A stretch of 64,000 nucleotides of DNA from Bacillota bacterium (GTDB lineage Bacteria; Bacillota; Clostridia; Acetivibrionales; DSM-1351): assembly GCA_023415305.1 (NCBI GenBank), contig JAEZKZ010000062.1, positions 34,037-98,036 on the forward strand. The letters run 5' to 3'. Under the pieces are notes generated by a model. The model made no database searches. It worked only from the letters and a program-made list of their open reading frames with translations, and was not told where the DNA came from. How positions within the stretch are numbered: the stretch's first letter is position 1; every line of letters starts with the position of its first letter. Shown piece after piece: positions 54,152 to 62,400 of the stretch. The position numbers and the translations under genes are program-made.

Positions 54152-54227
54152 GCTCCCATAGCTCAGTAGGCAGAGCGCATCCATGGTAAGGATGAGGTCA
54201 TCAGTTCGACTCTGATTGGGAGCTCCA
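54152..54227 (+). tRNA. tRNA-Thr (anticodon GGT)
   Basis: A complete 76-nt cloverleaf with acceptor GCTCCCA/TGGGAGC, anticodon stem CATCC/GGATG with the loop ATGGTAA, and an encoded CCA end. The anticodon GGT reads ACC. The 101 bases between the two tRNAs hold an inverted T-arm-like fragment (GGAATCGAACCC near 54110). Confidence 0.93.
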
Positions 54228-54268
54228 AAAAGAAATACCTCCGACGAAGTTCGGAGGTATTTCTTTTT
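54228..54268 (+). terminator. Intrinsic terminator of the tRNA genes
   Basis: A stem of about 17-18 bp (to 54244 and from 54251) with a CGAAGT loop ends in TTTTT, directly behind tRNA-Thr. Confidence 0.95.
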
Positions 54269-54316
54269 GAGTGCTCCTGCTTGGGTTCAAGTGTTGACCT
54301 CAATGCATAACGTAAA

Positions 54317-54498
54317 GCGCTCTGCCGGGCAGAGCCTGCGAAGCAAAAACCGAGCAATATAAGGAATGCGCGCGCCGAGGAGCGGAGCATATGAAATATG
54401 TGAGCACTGAAGGGATGAAGGGTGACACAGCAACGCGAAGGTTAGCGAGTCTCAGAACATCCATGGGAAAGGATGAGGTCAGGTTCGACTCTGATTGG
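54317..54498 (+). pseudogene. Degenerate tRNA-Thr fragments
   Basis: The segment 54458-54498 (CATCC-ATGGGAAA-GGATG, then AGGTTCGACTCTGATTGG) is a near copy of the 3' half of the adjacent tRNA-Thr, with an enlarged anticodon loop and a shortened variable region. At 54317-54326 GCGCTCTGCC is the exact reverse complement of ten bases of the tRNA-Thr D-arm (54169-54178). The 130 bases between them are GC-rich filler with no matching genes. It cannot make a functional tRNA. Confidence 0.6.
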
Positions 54499-54523
54499 CA
54501 CTTACATGCGATACGGCGAAAAC

Positions 54524-54577
54524 GAACATACAAAAATAAACTCAAGGATTTTTCCTCGAGTTTATTTTTGTATGTTC
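54524..54577. terminator. Bidirectional hairpin, 20-bp perfect stem
   Basis: GAACATACAAAAATAAACTC (54524-54543) pairs exactly with 54558-54577. A-rich and T-rich sides make it a terminator for both the tRNA region and the minus-strand small gene. Confidence 0.9.
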
Positions 54578-54585
54578 AAAAGGAG

Positions 54586-54735
54586 CTAGCAATCGTGATG
54601 TTTATTTCCACAGAAGCAACAGAATAAAATAATAACAATTATTATAATCCATATGAAATTGTCATTGTCATTTGAACAACCAGAATGGGCATTATTTAAA
54701 AAGCCTCCACGAACGGTATCATCATTTTCTGACAT
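54586..54735 (-). CDS. Small membrane protein, 49 aa
   Basis: The ATG at 54735 is preceded by an ideal ribosome site (GAGGAGGG). The protein has a polar N-terminal half (MSENDDTVRGGF) and a very hydrophobic helix (FIWIIIIVIILFCCF) ending in CGNKHHDC. The pattern resembles the small YjcZ-like proteins made during sporulation, but the match is weak. Three cysteines and two histidines at the C-terminus are notable. It stands alone on the minus strand. Confidence 0.6.
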   Translation of the reverse strand: MSENDDTVRGGFLNNAHSGCSNDNDNFIWIIIIVIILFCCFCGNKHHDC

Positions 54736-54886
54736 ACTCTTACCCTCCTCATAAAGATATTGTAAATAAAACATTCAAATACTTAAATCAATACCATATT
54801 ATTCATTAAAAACCATATGTGTTACAATTTGAAATAATAATACAGTAATTACTAAAAACACTTTGTTGGTATTTGTAGGAAGGCAT

Positions 54887-55000
54887 ATGCAAAAATTTAA
54901 TTTAGAGAATTTAATAGATCAAGATATTATTGGAAAGAAAAAAAAAGAAAATTATAAGCCATTCAAAAAAGGTGAGGGACATATCAATCAGAATCTGTGA
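54887..55000 (+). CDS. Possible small basic protein, 37 aa
   Basis: The ATG at 54887 follows AGGAAGG. The predicted product is Lys/Asn-rich (GKKKKENYKPFKKGEG), with no recognised domain. It has no close neighbour with a known link. Coding is uncertain because of the AT-rich surroundings. Confidence 0.35.
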   Translation: MQKFNLENLIDQDIIGKKKKENYKPFKKGEGHINQNL

Positions 55001-55032
55001 GGAAGTAAATAAGCATAAAGAGGTCATTTCAA

Positions 55033-55314
55033 ATGAAAAATATAGAATTAATAGAGGCAGCTGCGTTATTACATGACATAAAAAAGTATAAAAATAAGAA
55101 GGATAAGAGAAAGAAACATAACGTAAAATGCGCTAAATATATTAAAAAACATGGTAGTGATTTATTAAAGTGTAACGAGAATGAAAAAGCTTTAATTTGC
55201 TTAATGGTTAGATGGCATAAGGGAAAAGGTTATAAAAATTTATTCTATAATAAAAAGCAGATAAGAATGATTGAAATAGTTAGACATTTATTCACTTTTT
55301 TGCTTATTAATTAA
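55033..55314 (+). CDS. HD-domain protein fragment, 93 aa
   Basis: The protein starts with AAALLHDIKKYKN, a partial HD signature (His-Asp), and has a second possible ligand histidine in RWHKGKGYK. The family members are usually 150 residues or more, so this is probably a remnant or a very short member. It is Lys-rich and AT-rich, unlike its neighbours, which suggests transfer or decay. Possible activity would be phosphohydrolysis, but the missing motifs make it doubtful. Confidence 0.5.
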   Translation: MKNIELIEAAALLHDIKKYKNKKDKRKKHNVKCAKYIKKHGSDLLKCNENEKALICLMVRWHKGKGYKNLFYNKKQIRMIEIVRHLFTFLLIN

Positions 55315-55517
55315 ATGGGAATAATGTTCAAATGGTGAATTGAAGATTAGTATTTGCTAGAAATTAATCGGGACAATGTTACAAATAACAGTTGTAATGG
55401 ATTACTGGATAAACTGTTGAGTAAAATTACTCTTTGAATAAAATTTTATCGGATATATTCATAACTCTGAACTTAAACTATCAAATGAAAAGCATAATAC
55501 AAATCACGAGGTACATT

Positions 55518-55901
55518 ATGAAACAAGTTACAGCAGCAATAATCCGAAAAGACGATAAAATGCTCATATGCCAGAGGGCTCCAGACGACGAGTGCGGTAT
55601 GCTCTGGGAATTCCCGGGCGGAAAGCTTGAGGACGGTGAAACCCTTGAGCAGTGCATTATAAGAGAAATACGTGAGGAATTGGAACTTGATATTAAGGTG
55701 CTGGGTATCTTTACGGAGAGCGTCTACCGGTTTGAGAACAAAGAAATTTTCTTCACGGTTTTTAATACAGAGATTATGGGCGGAGTAATGAAGTTAAACG
55801 TTCATAATACCGCTGAATGGGTTACCATTAAAGAAATGTCCAATTATAAATTTATGCCTGCAGATATAGAATTTGTGGATAAGCTTACTTTGAACCTATA
55901 A
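55518..55901 (+). CDS. Nudix hydrolase, MutT-like
   Basis: This 127-aa enzyme resembles (d)CTP pyrophosphohydrolases and 8-oxo-dGTPases. The Nudix box is complete up to GGKLEDGETLEQCIIREIREEL; the family glycine after the last glutamates is replaced (LEL). The start is the ATG at 55518, with GAGG 7 bases upstream; earlier starts add about 28 unrelated residues. Its 3' end overlaps the convergent XRE-type gene by 17 bases. It may clean up oxidised nucleotides. Confidence 0.88.
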   Translation: MKQVTAAIIRKDDKMLICQRAPDDECGMLWEFPGGKLEDGETLEQCIIREIREELELDIKVLGIFTESVYRFENKEIFFTVFNTEIMGGVMKLNVHNTAEWVTIKEMSNYKFMPADIEFVDKLTLNL

Positions 55902-56136
55902 GTAGCCACTCAACCCCAACGTTAAGAGCCTTTGCAAGACCTACTACCTCGTAATCTGCCACAAACCTGTCACCGGATTCTATTTTACTTATCGAAACGC
56001 GGTCAATATTATAGCCTAACACTTCCAGCCTCGCTGATAAATCCTGCTGAGTAATATGAGGAGTTGATTTCTGTCTTGCTTCTTTTACTCTTTTTCCGAT
56101 TATGTTTTTAGAATCATTGTGCCAATAAATTTTCAT
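55885..56136 (-). CDS. XRE-family DNA-binding protein, 83 aa
   Basis: This small protein is a single helix-turn-helix domain of the Cro/XRE family. The motif runs from ITQQDLSARLEVLGYNIDR to VSISKIESGDRFVADYEVV; ISKIESG is typical. It lacks a ligand domain, so it is probably a simple repressor. The ATG at 56136 is preceded by GGAG. It converges with the Nudix gene and overlaps its 3' end. Confidence 0.85.
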   Translation of the reverse strand: MKIYWHNDSKNIIGKRVKEARQKSTPHITQQDLSARLEVLGYNIDRVSISKIESGDRFVADYEVVGLAKALNVGVEWLLIGSK

Positions 56137-56302
56137 AACTTACTCCGTTCTAAAGTAGAACATTTTTATATTGATTATATTATTAAGTTTGGTTATAATT
56201 GTTCTAAAGTATTACATTTATGACTTTATATATAGCTATTTTGACAAGATAAAATAGGATTTAATTTTAAAGAATTGGCGAATGAGTTAGAAGGGTGGAA
56301 AT

Positions 56303-56473
56303 ATGAATATTAATGAACTAAAAGCCGAAATAGAGGAAATTAGGGCTTCGTTAAACATTGCTTCGGTCAATATTGAGTCTGAGGACTGTGACCATAATTA
56401 TTTAATGGGACTCAGTGTGAAGCTGGATCAATTGATTTTAGAGTATATAAAAAAGACATCTTGCCATTTTTGA
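56303..56473 (+). CDS. Spo0E-like aspartyl-phosphate phosphatase
   Basis: This 56-aa protein is shorter than common gene-calling limits. It has the layout of Spo0E family proteins: an N-terminal helix (LKAEIEEIRASL), a loop, then LSVKLDQLILEYIKK, where SVKLD stands at the place of the SQELD motif that dephosphorylates Spo0A. The two central residues differ, so activity is uncertain. GGGTGG precedes the ATG by 4-5 bases. It lies between the XRE gene and the MalT-like gene and might control entry into sporulation. Confidence 0.75.
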   Translation: MNINELKAEIEEIRASLNIASVNIESEDCDHNYLMGLSVKLDQLILEYIKKTSCHF

Positions 56474-56545
56474 CTATAAAGCTACTGTCGCTTGTTGTAT
56501 AATTAAGGTATTATTAGTCAAATTATACAATAAGAGGTCAGAAAC

Positions 56546-59164
56546 ATGTACGATAGTAATTATTTTAATGCCAAAATGTATATACCTTCCATCAAAAGCA
56601 ATTATGTAAGCCGGGAAGTTTTAATTGGTAAAATGAATGAAAGACAGAAAAAGGAACACAAAGTAATTCTGGTTTCTGCTGAAGCAGGATATGGTAAGAC
56701 GACTCTGGTATCTGAATGGATAAGTCGTATTAAACAGCGCTATACTTGGCTGTCTTTAGATGAATATGATAATGACCCCATAACATTCATAAACTATTTA
56801 GTTATGGCTATCAAGAAAGTTGATGATACGTTCGGAAGCACGATAGAAAATATTTTGAGTACGCCAAAACTGCCTGGAGTAGAAGTAATCAGCTCCTACA
56901 TAATTGAAGAATTATCGAAGCTTAAACATACATTTACTTTAATTTTCGATGACTATCATATTATCACTAACATATACATACACAAAATATTACAGCGAAT
57001 TATTGACTCCAAGGCACATAATATTCTTACCATAATACTCACCAGACAGGACCCGCCATTTAACCTCTCTCGATGGAGAGCGGGGGACATATTGACAGAA
57101 CTGAGATCCAGCGATTTAAGATTTGAGCCTACCGAGATTAAAGAGTTTTTTATTAAAAGTTTTAATATTAATTTCGAAAATGAAACCCTTCAGATTCTTG
57201 AGGAAAGAACAGAAGGCTGGGCGGCGGGCCTGCAATTAATTGGCCTATCCTTGAGGAATATAAAAAAGGAGGAGCAGGGAAGATGCTTTATAAAACAAAT
57301 TAATGGAAATAACAGGTTCGTCACAGACTATCTCATGGAGGAGGTATTTGAACGGCAGGAAACTCAAATTCAGGAATTTTTAAAAAAGACCAGTATACTA
57401 AAAAGTTTTAATGAGGAGCTATGTAACACTATTACGGGTCTTAATTGTAGTAGGCAAATCCTGGATCGACTGGAAAGAGATAATCTTTTTTTAGTACCAT
57501 TAGACTGTAATCGTACTTGGTATAGATACCATCATCTTTTCTCCGAATTTTTAAGAACAGGTCTTGATGAAAACCTTAGAGCAGAAATATGCAGAAAAGC
57601 AAGTGCTTGGTGCGAAAACAAAGGGTTTATAGAATTAGCCTTTGAATACGCTCTGGAAGCAAGGGATTGTGAGATGGCACTTAGTTTGGTTAATCAAGTT
57701 TCTTCCAAGTATTTATATAATGGTGCAATAGAAACGCTGCTTGAGCATCTGAATTCAGTTAAAGAAATAAGTGATAAAACAGATGCCGAGATTGAGACGT
57801 GCAGAGCTTGGTGCCTATTTCTTTTAGGAGAGACCGATAAGGCTAATAAAACATTAAAGGAATTGAAAAGTATGCAAGATATTAAGTCTTCAAATATATC
57901 AGGCAGAATTCAGGCTCTTGAAGCAATTCTTTATACTAACATAGATAAAAGCAAAGCTGTTATGCTTGCAGAAGAAGCAGTTTGTATTCTAAAAGGAGAG
58001 AACAGGTTATTTTATAATATTGCATTAAGAACTCTCGGATTGGTGAAGGTTTCAGTAGGCGAGTCAGCCGAAGCAGCAGCAGCGTTCAAAAAGATAATTT
58101 ATGGAATTAACTGTAACAAATACAGATTGGTTGAGCTATCTGCATTTGTAAATTATACAGATTGCCTGATTACTATGGGAAGAAGGCAGGAGGCACAAAG
58201 CTTATGTGAAGAACTGTTGGCTGAATATATTGATCAATATGGAGACCGCCTGCCCATGGCAAGAGTGATATACCTTACCCTGGGTATATGTTTCTATATC
58301 GGGAATGAGTTGGAAAAGGCCAAAAAATACTTGTATGAGGGTATTAACTTTTGCAGAGAAATGAAATTGATGTCAACGATAGGTAATGCCGAGGGGGTTT
58401 ATGTAAAATTACTTTATATTTTGGGTGAAAAGAGCATAGCTTTTAAAACTTTATTTAAATATAAACGTCTATCGAAAAGATCAAGACTTCAAAATATCTT
58501 TGAAATGCTTGAGGCCATTGAAATTGATTTGAGCATTAAAGAGAGAAACCACACAAAGGTATTGGAATGGACGAAGAAACGAGAAGAATTAATGAATGAT
58601 AATATGTGTCCTTATCCTAGTAATGTTAAATTAACATATATCAGAGCACTAATTAATCAAAAGAAATTTAACGAAGCAGAGACTAAATTAGAAAATGAAG
58701 AGGAATTAGCAAGAAAATATAATAAGCAGGAGCAATTGATAACAATACTGATACTGACTGCATTAGTTAAAAAGTATAATGGAGATCAGAGTAAAGCGTA
58801 TATATATATACGTGAGGCTCTGAAAATAGCAGCGCCTGAAGGATATATAAGAAATTTCTTAGACGAGGATGAGGAGGTTTTAGCATTAGCACGCAAGGTG
58901 CGAAATGCAGCACCTGAATTTGTAGATCAATTGGAGGAACAAAATACCCTACAGGTCAATGTTCTTATCGAACCTCTTAAGGCTAGGGAATATGAGATTC
59001 TAAAGCTTATTGCAGCAGGTATGTCTAACGCTGAAATTGCAGCTAATCTTTACATAACAACAGGGACTGTTAAGTGGTACATAAAAAACATATTTACTAA
59101 GCTGGGTGTAAATAAACGAACACAGGCAGTAAAAAAAGCAAGACAATTAGAAATATTAATATAA
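56546..59164 (+). CDS. LuxR/MalT-type ATP-dependent regulator
   Basis: This 872-aa protein is a large ATP-binding LuxR (LAL/MalT) regulator. It has a Walker A (AEAGYGKTT, residues 45-53), an NB-ARC-like region, a long helical-repeat section that probably binds an inducer, and a C-terminal LuxR helix-turn-helix (LKAREYEILKLIAAGMSN, then TVKWYIKNIFTKLG). It is expected to oligomerise and activate genes when ATP and an inducer are bound. A terminator follows. The adjacent protease gene is a possible target, which is inference from position only. Confidence 0.92.
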   Translation: MYDSNYFNAKMYIPSIKSNYVSREVLIGKMNERQKKEHKVILVSAEAGYGKTTLVSEWISRIKQRYTWLSLDEYDNDPITFINYLVMAIKKVDDTFGSTIENILSTPKLPGVEVISSYIIEELSKLKHTFTLIFDDYHIITNIYIHKILQRIIDSKAHNILTIILTRQDPPFNLSRWRAGDILTELRSSDLRFEPTEIKEFFIKSFNINFENETLQILEERTEGWAAGLQLIGLSLRNIKKEEQGRCFIKQINGNNRFVTDYLMEEVFERQETQIQEFLKKTSILKSFNEELCNTITGLNCSRQILDRLERDNLFLVPLDCNRTWYRYHHLFSEFLRTGLDENLRAEICRKASAWCENKGFIELAFEYALEARDCEMALSLVNQVSSKYLYNGAIETLLEHLNSVKEISDKTDAEIETCRAWCLFLLGETDKANKTLKELKSMQDIKSSNISGRIQALEAILYTNIDKSKAVMLAEEAVCILKGENRLFYNIALRTLGLVKVSVGESAEAAAAFKKIIYGINCNKYRLVELSAFVNYTDCLITMGRRQEAQSLCEELLAEYIDQYGDRLPMARVIYLTLGICFYIGNELEKAKKYLYEGINFCREMKLMSTIGNAEGVYVKLLYILGEKSIAFKTLFKYKRLSKRSRLQNIFEMLEAIEIDLSIKERNHTKVLEWTKKREELMNDNMCPYPSNVKLTYIRALINQKKFNEAETKLENEEELARKYNKQEQLITILILTALVKKYNGDQSKAYIYIREALKIAAPEGYIRNFLDEDEEVLALARKVRNAAPEFVDQLEEQNTLQVNVLIEPLKAREYEILKLIAAGMSNAEIAANLYITTGTVKWYIKNIFTKLGVNKRTQAVKKARQLEILI

Positions 59165-59178
59165 TTGACAGAATTAAT

Positions 59179-59230
59179 AAAGACCTAACTTTTTACCTAA
59201 CTTATGACAGGTGAAAAGTTAGGTCTTTCC
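59179..59230 (+). terminator. Intrinsic terminator after the MalT-like gene
   Basis: A 15-bp stem (59179-59193 with 59214-59228) with a 20-nt loop ends in TTT. Confidence 0.88.
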
Positions 59231-59420
59231 ATTTAGTATAAATAATATGTCGAGATTTGTTGGACAAGAAAATAGCACTGAAGAGCCTTAATCAAATAAG
59301 TAAAAGAAGGGTGGAGATATATTTCATTATATAGTACTACATATAAGAGCATTACAAGCAATTACATGTAAGAGCATTACATGAACAAGAAAAGTAAATT
59401 ACTTGAAAGGATACAACAGA

Positions 59421-62400
59421 ATGATTTTCCAAAAAAAAGTGAACACTAAAAAACGATTTAAGAAATCAGCAGTAATATCCTTAATTACACTTTTGGCTTC
59501 TCTATTAACATTTGTTTCCTCATTTAGCGGCACTGTTGCAAAACAGAATATAAATGAATTTGACCAAAAAACAGTAGAGTCCAGTTCTCCAAAAAGTAAG
59601 AGGATTATAGTAAAGCTAAACAATGAAACTGCTGCAAAGGCTGAGGCTCAGATCACCCAAAAGGACATGGCAATAAGTAAAGGCTCTTCAAAAAATATGG
59701 GTGATATATTCAGCAAGTATAAGATTAAAAAGATGGAGCCTATGTATAAAGGCTTGGTAAATTGGAAGAAGAAAAACGGAAAAACTGAGAAAGAGTATTA
59801 TAATAAAATACAAAAGAACTTCCAAAAAAGGTCGAAACGCAGCAAGAAAGGCGTTCCGGCGGAAACCAATCTATCGAATACATATGTTATTGAAGCAGAT
59901 GTTAGCAGCCAGGAAGAATATGATAAACTGTTGGAGTCATTAAAAAAGGACACCAGGTTTGAATATGCCGAAGCCAGCATAGAGATGTCAACATGCATGA
60001 TACCTAATGATCCATACTTCTCAAGCAATGGAACGTGGGGAGAGAAATATGATGATCTTTACGGGGTGAAGTTAATTTCATGCCCTGAAGCGTGGGATAC
60101 GGCGACTGGAGAGGGTGTAACAGTTGCTGTTGTAGATACCGGAATTGATAATACCCATCCCGATATTGCAGAAAATATATGGACTAATACAAAAGAAATT
60201 GCCAACAACGGAATTGATGATGATAACAACGGCTATATTGATGATATATGGGGCTGGAATTTTGTAAATAACAATAATAATCCCGTAGACGATGAGGGTC
60301 ATGGAACTCATGTAGCTGGTACAATTGCTGCAACCGGAAACAATGGAGTAGGGGTTGTAGGAGTGGCACCCGGAGCCAAGGTTATGGCAGTAAAAGGTTT
60401 GAATAAGGAGGGTAAGGGTACTGATTCTGCCCTTGTCAACGCTATTTTATATGCTGCTGACAATGGAGCCGATGTAATAAATTGCAGTTTTGGAGGAAAA
60501 GGCTATGTAAATGTTTATGAAGATGCTATTAATTACGCAACCGGTCTTGGTGTGGTTGTAGTTGTTGCTGCCGGAAATGATAGTGATGATGTACGTAATT
60601 ACTCTCCAGCCGGTGTAGAGAGTGCCATAACAGTAGCAGCTACTGACAGTAATGATAAAAAGGCATACTTTACCAACTGGGGAAGTGGCGTTGATGTGGC
60701 AGCGCCTGGGGTAGATATACTATCCTTGCATGCTTCAGGTACAACTAAAGGATTTAAAGTAGGAGATAAATATTCCAGATTGAGTGGAACAAGTATGGCT
60801 GCACCCCACGTAGCAGGAGTTGCAGCATTAATTACGTCCTGTCACCCGGAATTTTCAAGTGATCAGGTGGGCATGGTGATCCAAGCTTCTACTATAGATG
60901 TCAATTATCCGGGGTTTGACTATTATACGGGGTATGGACGTATCGATGCAAGCCAAGCGCTGAAGAAAAATAGTTGTTTAGATGCAAATATTATAAGTCC
61001 AGTTCAAGGCAGTTCCGCAATCGATGTAGTAACTGTTACAGGATCTGCCAAGGGTAACAACTTTTTAAGTTATACTCTGGAATATGCAAAAGTTACCCAA
61101 TTTTCTATAGAACCAATAGAGTGGCAGGTGCTTGAGCAAAGTAATAATCCTGTGGACAAGGGTCACCTTGGGATATTTGACACAACAGAACTTTCAAGCG
61201 GAAAATACCTGATCCGTTTAAGTGTTAAAGACAGCAATGATCCACAGAATACTTACTATGACAGAGTAGAAGTGGAGATTGAAAAAACAAAAATTACCAG
61301 TCCTGCTTCGCTGGATCCAAGCTATGCGACAGAAATGAAACCAGGTAAAGTATTACCTATTCAAGGCTTTACTTTGGGGCAGCACTTCCAGAATTATCGC
61401 ATGGAATGGGGAGAAGGACTGAATCCAACTGAATGGTTCACTACCGGCTTCACTCTCGAAAATGGAGGGAACGAACCCGTTATCGATGGACTCTTGGCGA
61501 ATTGGGATTCGTCTGTTTATCCGGGGAGAGCCGGATTTTATCAGTTAAGGCTTCTAGCTGATTACACCAGCTACTCCGATGATGTAAGAACCTTTATTTA
61601 CCTGGAACCAGATTTGGCACATGAAAACTGGCCTCAGAAGCTTGAGAACAACACTCCATCAAGTATGTTACCTGTTAAAAATGCTGCTGGGCAAACCAGT
61701 CTTGTTGGACTTACTTCAACAACATTACGCGAAACAGCATTGGTTAAGTACTCACACGATGGAATACTACAATACAGCTCATCCCACAATTATTTTACAA
61801 TTAATCAGGTAGCAGTTGGAAATATTGATGGTAATCCCGGTGAGGAAACAGTATATGCTGCAGACGGCAAAATACGGATTTTGAAGGACGATAACTCCTA
61901 CACTGAGTTTACTTTAGATCCTCAATATAAATATATCTCTGATTATATCGCACTGCAGGATTTGGATAATGATACAATTCCGGAAATTTTGGTATTGGGT
62001 AGAGATTTTGCTTCTAAAACCAGATACTTATATGCATTTAAGCCGGATGGCTCCCTTTTCAACACCAAATTTCCAATTGCCATTCCTAATATTGATATGA
62101 GTGCTAATTTAACAAATGACAATCTGTCAGATGTTCATTATTTGATTATGGACATTAACAATGATGGGGAGAAGGAAATAATAACTCAACAACATGAAGA
62201 AGATTCTGATGCTTCCTTGAAAATATACAAATGGGATGGAACACCAATTGAGTGGCAGGCAGTACAACCATCCTTCCCAAATGTAACCATATTCGATATG
62301 TTAGGTGGGGATCTTGACCATGACGGGCAGGGAGAAATCGTTCTTTGTACTAAGGATACAGGTTCCTTTGACGAGAGGAAGATTTATGTTATTGCTTCCG

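Noticed and set aside
53836..54159. Minus-strand frame over tRNA-Gly with the text GIEPTQSAWEADVLPLNYTR
   Set aside because: This is the well-known false protein read from the antisense strand of tRNA-Gly, not a gene.
54163..54545. Minus-strand frames over tRNA-Thr and the debris behind it
   Set aside because: They translate antisense tRNA sequence and GC-rich filler; no ribosome site and no plausible protein pattern.
54391..54627. Plus-strand 78-aa frame (MKYVSTEGMKGDTATRR and on)
   Set aside because: It crosses the tRNA-like remnant and the terminator hairpin, and its composition is that of non-coding DNA.
60078..60311. Minus-strand frames inside the protease gene
   Set aside because: They oppose the catalytic domain of a clear S8 protease and read as repetitive antisense sequence.
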